From positions 1 to 64,000 of the forward strand of contig JAVBOY010000038.1 of the NCBI GenBank assembly GCA_031550085.1: a DNA stretch of 64,000 nucleotides, in the 5' to 3' direction. The notes beneath the pieces were generated by a model. The model was not told the DNA's origin. It saw only the letters and a program-made list of their open reading frames with translations, and did no database searches. The position numbers and the translations under genes were made by a program. Shown piece after piece: positions 17,359-25,597 of this stretch. This DNA is from UBA4417 sp031550085 (GTDB lineage Bacteria; Bacteroidota; Bacteroidia; Bacteroidales; UBA4417). Every line of letters begins with the position of its first letter. Within the stretch, counting starts at the first letter, position 1.

Positions 17359-17937
17359 ATGAACTTCAATCGTATCAAAAACATTCTGATGGCTCCTAAA
17401 AAAGAATGGGAAGCTATCGACACAGAACAGGCAACCAGCGCAAAATTGTTGGCTTCCTACTTGTTTATTTTGGCTCTGATTCCTGCCGTATGCAGCTTTA
17501 TCGGCTATGGATTAATCGGTTACAACGTTCTGGGGATACACATTGCATCCATTCAATGGGGCATTCGCCAGGCAGTCGTTGTGTTTATTTCCATGATCGG
17601 AGGAGTATATCTTACTGCTTTTATCATTGATCTTTTAGCAGAAAATTTTGGTTCGGTAAAGAATTTCGACAAAGCGTTTGCTTTGGTGGTTTATTCTTAC
17701 ACGCCCATGTGTGTGGCCGGGATATTCTACATTCTTCCATCCTTATCCTGGCTGGTGATGATTGCCGGGTTGTACGGATTGTATATTCTTTACACGGGAT
17801 TGCAACCCATGATGAAAACCCCGCAGGATAAAGTTACCGGTTATTTCGTCATCAGTTTATTGTGCATGATTGCCGTATCAGTTCTGTTATCGTTTTTGTT
17901 TGCGGCGATACTATTGCCGGGAAGAGTGCTTATGTAA
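17359..17937 (+). CDS. YIP1-family inner-membrane protein
   Basis: The 192-residue protein starts with a short cytoplasmic segment (MNFNRIKNILMAPKKEWEAI) typical of bacterial YIP1-domain proteins. Five predicted transmembrane helices follow, with conserved-looking segments LIPAVCSFIGYGLIGY, KAFALVVYSYTPMCVAGIFY and LVMIAGLYGLYILYTGL. The function of the bacterial family is unknown. I chose ATG 17359 over the in-frame codon at 17311, because the next segment has the family's usual start. It stands alone between two strong terminators. Confidence 0.85.
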   Translation: MNFNRIKNILMAPKKEWEAIDTEQATSAKLLASYLFILALIPAVCSFIGYGLIGYNVLGIHIASIQWGIRQAVVVFISMIGGVYLTAFIIDLLAENFGSVKNFDKAFALVVYSYTPMCVAGIFYILPSLSWLVMIAGLYGLYILYTGLQPMMKTPQDKVTGYFVISLLCMIAVSVLLSFLFAAILLPGRVLM

Positions 17938-18010
17938 ATTTGAATTAAAGAAACAGGAAGGGGATTCCAGACAAAAAACAGCTCTTCCCCCCAAGATTTT
18001 ATATTAGATT

Positions 18011-18057
18011 ATTGGGCAAACAAGCATTTGATGCTTTATTTGCCCAATATTTTTTTT
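18011..18057 (+). terminator. rho-independent terminator of the YIP1-family gene
   Basis: Two-part hairpin: ATTGGGCAAA pairs with TTTGCCCAAT, and the inner AAGCAT with ATGCTT, followed by a run of eight T. Very strong. Confidence 0.9.
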
Positions 18058-18113
18058 GAATCAAAACAAGATGGATTTTGGACTTCTGATTACAATGCGT
18101 GGTTAGCGTCATT

Positions 18114-18884
18114 TTATTCGGATTCTTTTGGATTTATACGTTCCATCATTAATTCGCGTATCATATCTTCCATATTATAAAGTCCGGTTTCTTTATGTTG
18201 GATCCATTTGGCACAGGTTAAAGCACCCTTTCCGAAAGCCCGGCGCGAAATGGCTTCGTGCGTGAGACTGATGGTTTGATAGGGATAACCGAATACAATT
18301 TCGTGGGTACCCAATATTCCACCGGCGCGGATGGAGTGAATGTCTCTCCGGGATACATTTAACGATTGCGCAATTTTCATGGCTGTCCCCGAAACGCCCC
18401 GTTTTTCTTTGAAATGGGACTCTATAATTTGAATGTCTACTTCAGGGGTGAGTTCCTGGATGATTTTTGCCACGATAATCAATAAGTTCACACCTAGTGT
18501 GATGTTGGGGCTCCATAGTATGGCAACTTGCTTCGAGATATCTTCCAATAGTTTTTTCTCAGTGGATTGAAAATTCGATATGGCTGATACGATTTTTATT
18601 CCGCGATTTGCGAACATGGGGTATTTGTAAATGTTTTCACTGTTCGAAAAATCAACTACCACATCGACCGGATGATCTTCCAAAAAGGATTGTGACCAAT
18701 CTTCGGCCGAGAAAATTTTTCCTTCTTTCTTTTTTGAATCAACAAATAACAGAGCCGAGGCATATTTGCCACGCAGAGGATTCCCTTTTTTTAACACCCA
18801 TTCTACTTGAACGGTTGGATCGGTCAAAAGAGGGTGAATTGCTTCTTTGCCGGTTTTACCGAAACCTAAAAAACCGATTTTCAT
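18114..18884 (-). CDS. divergent dihydrodipicolinate reductase (DapB)-like protein
   Basis: At 256 residues it is the usual DapB length. The N-terminal Rossmann domain has IGFLGFGKTGKEA and DVVVDFSNSENI; the C-terminal domain has SPNITLGVNLLIIVAKII and SGTAMKIAQ. This supports membership of the family that reduces the dihydrodipicolinate precursor in lysine/diaminopimelate synthesis. Key sites differ. The family's H-H-x-x-K-x-D-x-P-S-G-T motif reads ESHFKEKRGVSGTA here, keeping one His and a Lys but losing the second His, the Asp and Pro and one residue of length. The usual GTTG loop is replaced by VSAISNFQ. It may be the real DapB of a divergent lineage or a paralog with another substrate. 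Monocistronic. Confidence 0.7.
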   Translation of the reverse strand: MKIGFLGFGKTGKEAIHPLLTDPTVQVEWVLKKGNPLRGKYASALLFVDSKKKEGKIFSAEDWSQSFLEDHPVDVVVDFSNSENIYKYPMFANRGIKIVSAISNFQSTEKKLLEDISKQVAILWSPNITLGVNLLIIVAKIIQELTPEVDIQIIESHFKEKRGVSGTAMKIAQSLNVSRRDIHSIRAGGILGTHEIVFGYPYQTISLTHEAISRRAFGKGALTCAKWIQHKETGLYNMEDMIRELMMERINPKESE

Positions 18885-19100
18885 AAAATGTGTATTTTTC
18901 TAATAGTCAATAGGATAACAGGAATTATATTTTGCTTTTTGTTGAGATTGAAAAGCTGCAAAAAACGAGGTGTATTCTTCAAAGATACAAAATAACAAAT
19001 CTCTTTGAGAATCAAGGAATTGTTTTTTAATACTTTTTAAGAATCGGAACGGAACGAATTTTGAAGCAAATCAACCTCTCTTCTTCAAAAAAGATTTTTG

Positions 19101-19108
19101 TACTTTTG
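19101..19108 (+). promoter_or_regulatory. -7 box of the thiamine-regulated receptor (TACTTTTG)
   Basis: Exact TAnnTTTG match about 13 bases before the TPP riboswitch, so the aptamer is at the very 5' end of the transcript. Confidence 0.6.
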
Positions 19109-19120
19109 TCGTATCAAAAA

Positions 19121-19196
19121 TAGGGGTGCCCTACCAGACGGGCTGAGATTACACCCATAAAACCTGATCCGGATAATGCCGGCGTAGGGAAAGGGT
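19121..19196 (+). ncRNA. TPP riboswitch (THI element)
   Basis: Classic thiamine-pyrophosphate aptamer signatures occur in order: GGGGTGCC, GGGCTGAGATTACACCC, ACCTGATCCGGATAATGCC and GGCGTAGGGAAA. The CTGAGA and the CTGATCCGGATAATGCCGGCGTAGGGA parts form the two arms that bind the pyrimidine and the pyrophosphate. It precedes a TonB-dependent receptor, so high TPP should reduce synthesis of the receptor. Confidence 0.95.
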
Positions 19197-19198
19197 CT

Positions 19199-19248
19199 AA
19201 ACTTTTTTAGACAAACGACACTGCCCTTATTGTCGTTTGTAAAAGTTT
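19199..19248 (+). promoter_or_regulatory. expression-platform hairpin of the TPP riboswitch
   Basis: A perfect 10-bp stem ACAAACGACA/TGTCGTTTGT (19211-19220 with 19231-19240) is flanked by AAACTTTT and AAAAGTTT (19199-19206, 19241-19248), which can extend it. A competing stem GTCTAAA/TTTAGAC (19195-19212) overlaps its base. No T-run follows the long hairpin directly, so control may be by alternative pairing near the start codon 24 bases on. Confidence 0.6.
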
Positions 19249-19271
19249 AACTAACAAATCGTATTAATTAA

Positions 19272-21719
19272 ATGAAAAAGATTTTTTTGTCGACCTTGTC
19301 GATGCTGTTGCCGTTTCTATTGGCAGCACAAATGACCATTTCGGGGCGTGTTAGCAACAGCCAAACCAAGGAACCGCTTGCCGGGGCGCAAGTAGTGCTC
19401 CTCCCAATGAAAAAAACAATGATCAGCGATCCAAACGGGGATTTTGTTTTCAAAAATTTAGAAAAAGGGAAATACCGGCTTACGGTTTCATTTATCGGAT
19501 TTGCGACGGAATCGAAAGATATTTTGCTTGAAAAAAACAGCTCCTTTGAGATTGCATTGAATCCGACTTCTTATCAATTGGAAAATGTCATTGTTTCGGG
19601 AATCCGGGCGAATGAGAAAACTCCGGTTTCGTATGAAAGAATCGTTGCCGGCAATGACAAACTGGACCGCAACAACGAAAAGGACCTGTCCTACATCCTT
19701 TCGGGCACTCCTTCGGCGGTGGCTACTTCGGATGCCGGAACGGGTGTTGGTTATTCGTATTTGCGCATTCGCGGAACCGATCAATCACGGATCAACGTAA
19801 CCATTAACGGAATTCCCTTTAACGATGCCGAATCGCACCAGGTTTATTGGGTGAATATTCCCGACATTGCATCCAGTTTAAGCGAAATCCAGGTTCAGCG
19901 CGGCGTAGGTTCTTCTACCAACGGAACGGCGGCTTTTGGAGCCAGTATCAACATGCAAACCATCAAGTTGCAGCAAAAAAGTTATGCAGAATATGCCGCC
20001 TCGGCAGGCTCATTCAACACGTTCAAAAATACGGTGAATTTCGGAACGGGACTTATCGGAGACCACTTTACGGTCGACGGCCGCTTATCGGCAATTTCGA
20101 GCGATGGATATATCGATCGTGCTTCGGCGGATTTGAAGTCGTATTATGCTTCGGCAACATATTTCGGAAAAAATACATTGGCGCGCTTCAATGTATTTTC
20201 AGGAACCGAAAAAACGTACATGGCATGGGACGGTGTTCCGTCCGCAATTCTACCGGCCGACCGTACCTTTAATGGACAAGGAATGTACACCGATATCTAT
20301 GGAAACACGCAATTTTACGATAATCAAACCGACAATTACAAGCAAACGCATTACCAATTGTTGCTGATGCAAAATCTTACTCCAAACTGGACGGCAAACC
20401 TGGGGCTGCATTACACCCAAGGATTCGGTTATTACGAGCAATATAAGGAAGACCGGAAATTGGCAGATTACGGCATGCCTTCGATCCAACTTCCCAATGA
20501 TTTTTATCTGCTTGGCAGGGATACCGTTTGGGTGAAAGATAGCTTGATTAAAGCGACCGACTTGATTCAGCGGAAGTATTTGGACAATGATTTTTACGGC
20601 ATCACTTTTTCGACTCAATATGTTTTTCCTAAACTGGACCTTACCTTGGGCGGTTCTTACAATACCTACGACGGGAACCATTTTGGCGAGGTGATCTGGA
20701 CGCAATTTGCATTCAATACACAACCCAATTATGAGTGGTATCGCGGCAAAGGCGTGAAAAAAGATTTTGCGCTTTATGCCAAAGCCATTTATGAACTTTA
20801 CGAGGAGCTGTACCTTTACGGCGATTTGCAATACCGGAATATTGACTATTCCATCGAAGGAATTGACGACGATTTGCGTGATATTACGCAACAACATTAT
20901 TATAATTTTTTCAATCCGAAAGCAGGCCTTATGTGGAGCTTGAATCCGAAGAATTCGTTTTATGCGTCGGTGGCTGTGGCGCACCGGGAACCGGCACGGG
21001 ACAATTTTGTGGATGCCAATCCCGAAAAGCCTTCTCCCAAACCCGAACGTTTGATCGATTTCGAGCTGGGGTATCGTTTTTCGGCAGCGGAAATAGGAGT
21101 TACTTCCAACATTTATTTTATGAAATACAAAGATCAGTTGGCGTTAACCGGAGCAATCAACGATGTGGGAGCTGCCATTATGGAAAATGTGCCGGAAAGT
21201 TACCGTGCCGGGTTGGAAGTTGCCATGCAATGCAAGCCGTTTGATCAACTGGATTGGAAATTGGGCTTTACGCTAAGTCAAAGCAAAATTAAGAAGTTTA
21301 CCGAATATGTGGACAATTGGGATACGTGGGGCCAGGAAGAATTTGAACATCGCAACACCGATTTGGCCTTTTCGCCTTCGGTGATTGCTGCAAACGAATT
21401 CATCTATTCGTTCGGTTTGGGGCTAAAACTGGCCTTGAGCACTAAATTTGTTGGAAAGCAATACATTGACAATACCCAAAATGACGACCGGAGCCTGAAA
21501 CCCTATTCTACAACGGATTTCAGGGTTTTGTATGCGCTGAAAATAAAAGCGATCAAAAATTTCGAGATCTTGGCTTCGGTAAATAATATTTTTAATAAAA
21601 AGTACGAAAGCAATGCTTGGGTTTACCGCTATTATGAAAACGATGAGGCCAAAGTGCAGGATGGTTATTTCCCGCAAGCCGGAACCAATTTTACCGTTGG
21701 GGTAAATGTGAAGTTTTAA
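19272..21719 (+). CDS. TonB-dependent receptor under TPP control, presumed thiamine transporter
   Basis: The 815-residue outer-membrane protein has a signal peptide (1-19), a carboxypeptidase-regulatory-like domain at about 21-110 (ISGRVSNSQTKEPLAGAQVV), a plug at about 120-235 (LRIRGTDQSRINVTINGIPF, EIQVQRGVGSSTNGTAAFGA), and a barrel ending FTVGVNVKF. The plug motif NDAESHQVYWVN is typical of one receptor group. Thiamine-regulated outer-membrane receptors of this kind are known in Bacteroidota from comparative genomics. The riboswitch immediately upstream is the main evidence for the substrate: thiamine, its phosphates or a precursor. No inner-membrane partner (PnuT) or thi gene is adjacent. 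A bidirectional terminator follows. Confidence 0.93.
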   Translation: MKKIFLSTLSMLLPFLLAAQMTISGRVSNSQTKEPLAGAQVVLLPMKKTMISDPNGDFVFKNLEKGKYRLTVSFIGFATESKDILLEKNSSFEIALNPTSYQLENVIVSGIRANEKTPVSYERIVAGNDKLDRNNEKDLSYILSGTPSAVATSDAGTGVGYSYLRIRGTDQSRINVTINGIPFNDAESHQVYWVNIPDIASSLSEIQVQRGVGSSTNGTAAFGASINMQTIKLQQKSYAEYAASAGSFNTFKNTVNFGTGLIGDHFTVDGRLSAISSDGYIDRASADLKSYYASATYFGKNTLARFNVFSGTEKTYMAWDGVPSAILPADRTFNGQGMYTDIYGNTQFYDNQTDNYKQTHYQLLLMQNLTPNWTANLGLHYTQGFGYYEQYKEDRKLADYGMPSIQLPNDFYLLGRDTVWVKDSLIKATDLIQRKYLDNDFYGITFSTQYVFPKLDLTLGGSYNTYDGNHFGEVIWTQFAFNTQPNYEWYRGKGVKKDFALYAKAIYELYEELYLYGDLQYRNIDYSIEGIDDDLRDITQQHYYNFFNPKAGLMWSLNPKNSFYASVAVAHREPARDNFVDANPEKPSPKPERLIDFELGYRFSAAEIGVTSNIYFMKYKDQLALTGAINDVGAAIMENVPESYRAGLEVAMQCKPFDQLDWKLGFTLSQSKIKKFTEYVDNWDTWGQEEFEHRNTDLAFSPSVIAANEFIYSFGLGLKLALSTKFVGKQYIDNTQNDDRSLKPYSTTDFRVLYALKIKAIKNFEILASVNNIFNKKYESNAWVYRYYENDEAKVQDGYFPQAGTNFTVGVNVKF

Positions 21720-21785
21720 TCTTTTGAAAAACGCTGTTCTTCTGAAACACAGATAAAAATAAAATTTTACGTTACAAAATAACAA

Positions 21786-21826
21786 AATACGGCCTCACAG
21801 GCTTTAACTACCTGTGAGGCTGTATT
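21786..21826. terminator. bidirectional terminator between the receptor gene and purE
   Basis: Stem AATAC-g-GCCTCACAGG/CCTGTGAGGC-t-GTATT with a 9-nt loop, between two convergent genes. Confidence 0.8.
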
Positions 21827-21849
21827 CGTATTTGCAAATGCTCAGGAAA

Positions 21850-22356
21850 TCAATTCGTTTTAAACTCAAATTTGACGGCTTTCAATTCTTGGTTAGCCTG
21901 TGTGATTTTGATCTTGAGGTCTTCTTTAAACTGAACCAAACGTTCAAAAAGCTGGGCATCGGCAAGTGAAAGCATTTGTGCTGCCAAAATGCCGGCATTT
22001 TGCGCACCGTTCACGGCTACGGTAGCTACCGGGATGCCTGGGGGCATTTGAACGATGGCAAGCAGTGCGTCCAAGCCTTCGAAACTTGATTTCACCGGAA
22101 CGCCTATTACCGGAAGCGGTGTAGAAGCCGCAATAACGCCCGGTAAATGAGCGGCCATACCGGCAGCTGCAATAATGACACGGATTCCCCGGCCAACGGC
22201 ACCTTTGGCAAATTCTTCAACCACTTCGGGGGTACGGTGGGCCGAAAGGGCATTCATTTCGAAAGGGATCTGCAATTGGTTTAAAACCTTTGCGGCAGCT
22301 TCCATTACCGGCAAATCGCTGGTACTGCCCATTATAATACTGACTAAAGGATTCAT
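21850..22356 (-). CDS. purE: N5-carboxyaminoimidazole ribonucleotide mutase
   Basis: Class I PurE converts N5-CAIR to CAIR in de novo purine synthesis. The 168-residue protein has the diagnostic segments VSIIMGSTSDLPVMEAA (phosphate-binding loop), ALSAHRTPE with the active-site His, IIAAAGMAAHLPGV and PVIGVPVKSS. Length and motifs agree with a normal octameric enzyme. No purK is adjacent. Confidence 0.97.
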   Translation of the reverse strand: MNPLVSIIMGSTSDLPVMEAAAKVLNQLQIPFEMNALSAHRTPEVVEEFAKGAVGRGIRVIIAAAGMAAHLPGVIAASTPLPVIGVPVKSSFEGLDALLAIVQMPPGIPVATVAVNGAQNAGILAAQMLSLADAQLFERLVQFKEDLKIKITQANQELKAVKFEFKTN

Positions 22357-22467
22357 TTGATTTCTTTTAAGATACTACAGAAAGCAAAGGTACGTTTATT
22401 AGATTTAAAAGTATGCCAACTATTTTGTGCTTTTCGCAAAAAAAATTATCCAAGAATAAAAAACTAT

Positions 22468-22475
22468 TAATTTTG
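22468..22475 (+). promoter_or_regulatory. -7 box of the GH20 gene (TAATTTTG)
   Basis: Exact TAnnTTTG match 89 bases before the start codon at 22565, in the divergent region between purE and the hexosaminidase gene. Confidence 0.5.
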
Positions 22476-22564
22476 TCCATTCAAAAATAGATTCGTCTAA
22501 ATCCCCGTGAAAACGTTCTCTTGAGAAAGCGATGGAGAACTTAAAAATTTAAAACCAATTTTTT

Positions 22565-25060
22565 ATGAAGTACTTTTCTTTGTTATTTTTCGTATTGTTT
22601 TTTCATTTGTATTCCCAGGCCCAAGACCTCACTTTTTCGTCGAACCTCAAGGTAACCACCTTACCTCAGATCATTCCGAATCTCTCCAAAATAGAGTTTG
22701 GGAACAAATCAACGCAAGTGTCGACCGCTGAAAAAGGAGAGAAGGGGAAAAATAATGTTTTTGAAATTACCGCCCAAACCGAAATTGTTTACACCGGAAA
22801 TGACGAATGGCAGCAAGTAGCCAAACAAATACAAAAGATGATACAACCGGCAACCGGTTTTAATTTGCCGATCGTGCGCCCCAAAGCTCCCGAATCTGCG
22901 ATTTCCATTGTGGAAGATCCCACGATTTCCAATCCGGAAGGATACAAAATGAGTATTTCGGAAAAAGGCATTGAAATTGGGGCAAAAACGCCTGCGGGAG
23001 CGTTTTATGCCATGCAAACCCTGCGCCAGCTACTGCCTGCCGAAATCGAAAAAAAAGAGAAGGTTGCCGGAGTAAAATGGCAATTACCCTATTGTACCAT
23101 TGAAGATGCGCCTCGTTTTGCTTATCGCGGATTTATGCTGGATGTGGCACGCCACTTTTATACGGTGGATGAAGTAAAACAATTCATCGACATTTTGGCC
23201 ATGCACAAAATCAACCAGTTCCATTGGCACCTGTCGGATGATCAGGGTTGGCGCGTTGAAATAAAAAAATATCCCAAGTTAACGACGGTGGCTTCCTGCC
23301 GCAAGCAAACATTGGTCGGGCCGTATACGGAAACGAATCCGCAATTTGACGGGAAAGAAGTTTGCGGTTTTTACACACAAGAACAAATCCGCGATGTGGT
23401 AAAATATGCCCAGGAACGCTTTATCAATGTAATTCCTGAAATTGATGTTCCGGGACACGTTTCGGCTCTTTTGACCGCCTATCCTGAGTATGGCTGCGTT
23501 TCCGGAAAAGCATACAAAGTGCAGGAAACCTGGGGCGTTTTTGAAGATATTCTGTGTCCTTCGAATGGAACTTTTAAAATGTTGGACGATATTTTCGGAG
23601 AAATCAGTGCCTTATTTCCGGGAAAATACATTCATATCGGCGGGGATGAAGTTCCTAAAAACCAATGGATTGCTTCGGATGCTACGCAGAAGTTTATGAA
23701 GAAAAATAAATTGAAAACCGAGCAGGATTTACAAGCGTATTTTACGAGTCATATCATCAAATTTTTGGAAACCAAAGGAAAAGAAGCAATCGGTTGGGAT
23801 GAAATTCTAGAAGGTGAAGTTCCGCAGTCAGCCATTATTATGTCGTGGCAAGGTACAGAAGGCGGAATCAAAGCTGCACAACATGGGAATCGTGCCATCA
23901 TGGCTCCCTTTTCGTATATGTATTTCAACCAGTATCAGACACTGAACCGGAAGGATGAGCCGATTGCCTTCGGCGGTTATTTGCCGATCGAAAAAGTGTA
24001 TGCTTATGAACCCATTCCGCAGGAACTCAGCAACGAACAAGCGAAAAATATCATGGGCGTTCAGGCTAATTTGTGGACCGAATACATCAATAATTTCCAA
24101 AATGTGTTGTACATGGCAGCCCCGCGGATTGCGGCCTTGGCGGAAGTGCAATGGACGGACAAGGATCATAAAAATTATGATGATTTTACGGCCCGCTTGT
24201 TACAATTATTCAAACACTATGATGCCCTGAATATCAATTATGCCAAACGTATCTTGGATGTAACGGCAAACATTGAAACACGCCCAAGCTCGAATATTGT
24301 TACGTTGAGCAGCAAAGATCATTCGTCGCAAATCTATTATACGACCGATGGTACCATCCCAATTCCCCAATCGGCTACAGCAAAGCTTTATACATCGCCC
24401 GTTCAGATTACCGAAACCTGCGTTTTAAGAGCCAATATTATAAGAAAAGGTTTTCCGGTCGGCAAAGAATTCGAACAAGCTTTTGCGATGCATAAAGCCG
24501 TCGGAGCAAAAGTGAAATTAACCAATGAGCCGGACGCGAAATACACGCCCCAGGGAGGGGCACAAGCTCTTGTAAATGGGATAAAAGGCTCGGATCAATT
24601 TGGCGATGGCCAATGGCTTGGTTTTGCCGGAAAAGATTTTGAGGCGCTGATCGAACTGCCTCAGGCAACCCTCGTAAAATATCTGGGGTTGAATTTTGTC
24701 AATGCAAAACAAAGTTGGATTTATCCGCCAAAACAGGTTACGTTTTGGGTATCGGAAGACGGGTACAATTGGGAGTTGTTTTATACGACCGACAGGTACC
24801 GCGGTGAAGGAGTTGTGAATGTATCATCAAGCAATGCCGACGTAGAACAGCCTTCTCCGACAGGCAAAACAGCCGAGGTGGCGCAACCAATTAAAGGGTC
24901 GCAATCAGCTGAAATATCGAAAGAACAGCTTATAAAGCGCTACGAGACCCCGATAAAATATATCAAAGTCCGTGCCCGGAACTTTGGTGAAATTCCGGAC
25001 AAAGCTCCTGGTGCCGGAAACCCCGCATGGCTTTTTATTGATGAAGTTGTTGTGGAATAA
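22565..25060 (+). CDS. secreted beta-N-acetylhexosaminidase, GH20, with C-terminal carbohydrate-binding region
   Basis: The enzyme removes terminal beta-linked GlcNAc/GalNAc from glycans or chitin fragments by substrate-assisted catalysis. The 831-residue protein has a signal peptide (1-19) and a GH20b N-domain (about 70-180, ending GAFYAMQTLRQLLP). The catalytic barrel begins APRFAYRGFMLDVARHFY and contains NQFHWHLSDDQGW, PEIDVPGHVSALL and the catalytic Asp-Glu pair in YIHIGGDEVPKNQW. A chitobiase-type C-domain (SSQIYYTTDGTIP) follows, and then a discoidin/F5-8-like domain at about 650-831 (FEALIELPQATLVKYLGLNF, VTFWVSEDGYNWELF). It is probably periplasmic. A bidirectional terminator follows. 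Confidence 0.95.
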   Translation: MKYFSLLFFVLFFHLYSQAQDLTFSSNLKVTTLPQIIPNLSKIEFGNKSTQVSTAEKGEKGKNNVFEITAQTEIVYTGNDEWQQVAKQIQKMIQPATGFNLPIVRPKAPESAISIVEDPTISNPEGYKMSISEKGIEIGAKTPAGAFYAMQTLRQLLPAEIEKKEKVAGVKWQLPYCTIEDAPRFAYRGFMLDVARHFYTVDEVKQFIDILAMHKINQFHWHLSDDQGWRVEIKKYPKLTTVASCRKQTLVGPYTETNPQFDGKEVCGFYTQEQIRDVVKYAQERFINVIPEIDVPGHVSALLTAYPEYGCVSGKAYKVQETWGVFEDILCPSNGTFKMLDDIFGEISALFPGKYIHIGGDEVPKNQWIASDATQKFMKKNKLKTEQDLQAYFTSHIIKFLETKGKEAIGWDEILEGEVPQSAIIMSWQGTEGGIKAAQHGNRAIMAPFSYMYFNQYQTLNRKDEPIAFGGYLPIEKVYAYEPIPQELSNEQAKNIMGVQANLWTEYINNFQNVLYMAAPRIAALAEVQWTDKDHKNYDDFTARLLQLFKHYDALNINYAKRILDVTANIETRPSSNIVTLSSKDHSSQIYYTTDGTIPIPQSATAKLYTSPVQITETCVLRANIIRKGFPVGKEFEQAFAMHKAVGAKVKLTNEPDAKYTPQGGAQALVNGIKGSDQFGDGQWLGFAGKDFEALIELPQATLVKYLGLNFVNAKQSWIYPPKQVTFWVSEDGYNWELFYTTDRYRGEGVVNVSSSNADVEQPSPTGKTAEVAQPIKGSQSAEISKEQLIKRYETPIKYIKVRARNFGEIPDKAPGAGNPAWLFIDEVVVE

Positions 25061-25110
25061 GAGATAAAAACCGGATGAGCATCTTACAGGATGTCGTTAA
25101 TTTGGTTATA

Positions 25111-25151
25111 AAAACAGAAGCCGCTTGTAAAAAACAGGCGGCTTCTGTTTT
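25111..25151. terminator. terminator after the GH20 gene
   Basis: A 14-bp stem AAAACAGAAGCCGC/GCGGCTTCTGTTTT with a 13-nt loop; A- and T-rich on both sides, so it can act in both directions for the convergent genes. Confidence 0.85.
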
Positions 25152-25203
25152 GAAGTACTTTCCAGATAAAGCAGACCAACGGTTTACGGGGCGTTGTTGC
25201 TTT

Positions 25204-25551
25204 CTAAGGTGTAGATATAAATCTTGTTTGCAAATAAATTTCAGCGATTGCCCAGAAGATTGCAAAAAGCAGGAACAACCAGATTATTTTCGGCAAGTGT
25301 TTCGTTTTGCTAAAAACGATGGCTCTGAAACAGAGGATGGCAAATCCCAAAGCCCCCAAAGCGATTCCAAAACAGTAAATAGAAAACTGTAGTTGGCCCA
25401 AGGCGTAGTATGAATGCAAACTGCCATACAATCCGGGTCTGCCTGTGCAAGTTGCATAGCCCAACCAGCCATACCAAACAGCAATCGCTCCGCAAACAAA
25501 AATAAGTATGGGAACCAAAATCCGATAAAGCACCCTTAATGCTCTTGCCAT
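25204..25551 (-). CDS. small inner-membrane protein, function unknown
   Basis: The 115-residue product has three or four predicted transmembrane helices (LVPILIFVCGAIAVWYGWLG, FSIYCFGIALGALGFAILCF, IIWLFLLFAIFWAIAEIYL) and a short positively charged N-terminus. I recognise no family. It lies 46 bp downstream of pyrG on the same strand and may be its co-transcribed neighbour. Confidence 0.6.
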   Translation of the reverse strand: MARALRVLYRILVPILIFVCGAIAVWYGWLGYATCTGRPGLYGSLHSYYALGQLQFSIYCFGIALGALGFAILCFRAIVFSKTKHLPKIIWLFLLFAIFWAIAEIYLQTRFISTP

Positions 25552-25597
25552 AGGCTGGAATTCTTACCGTTTGCACGGACCTCCGAAGCGTATTTTC

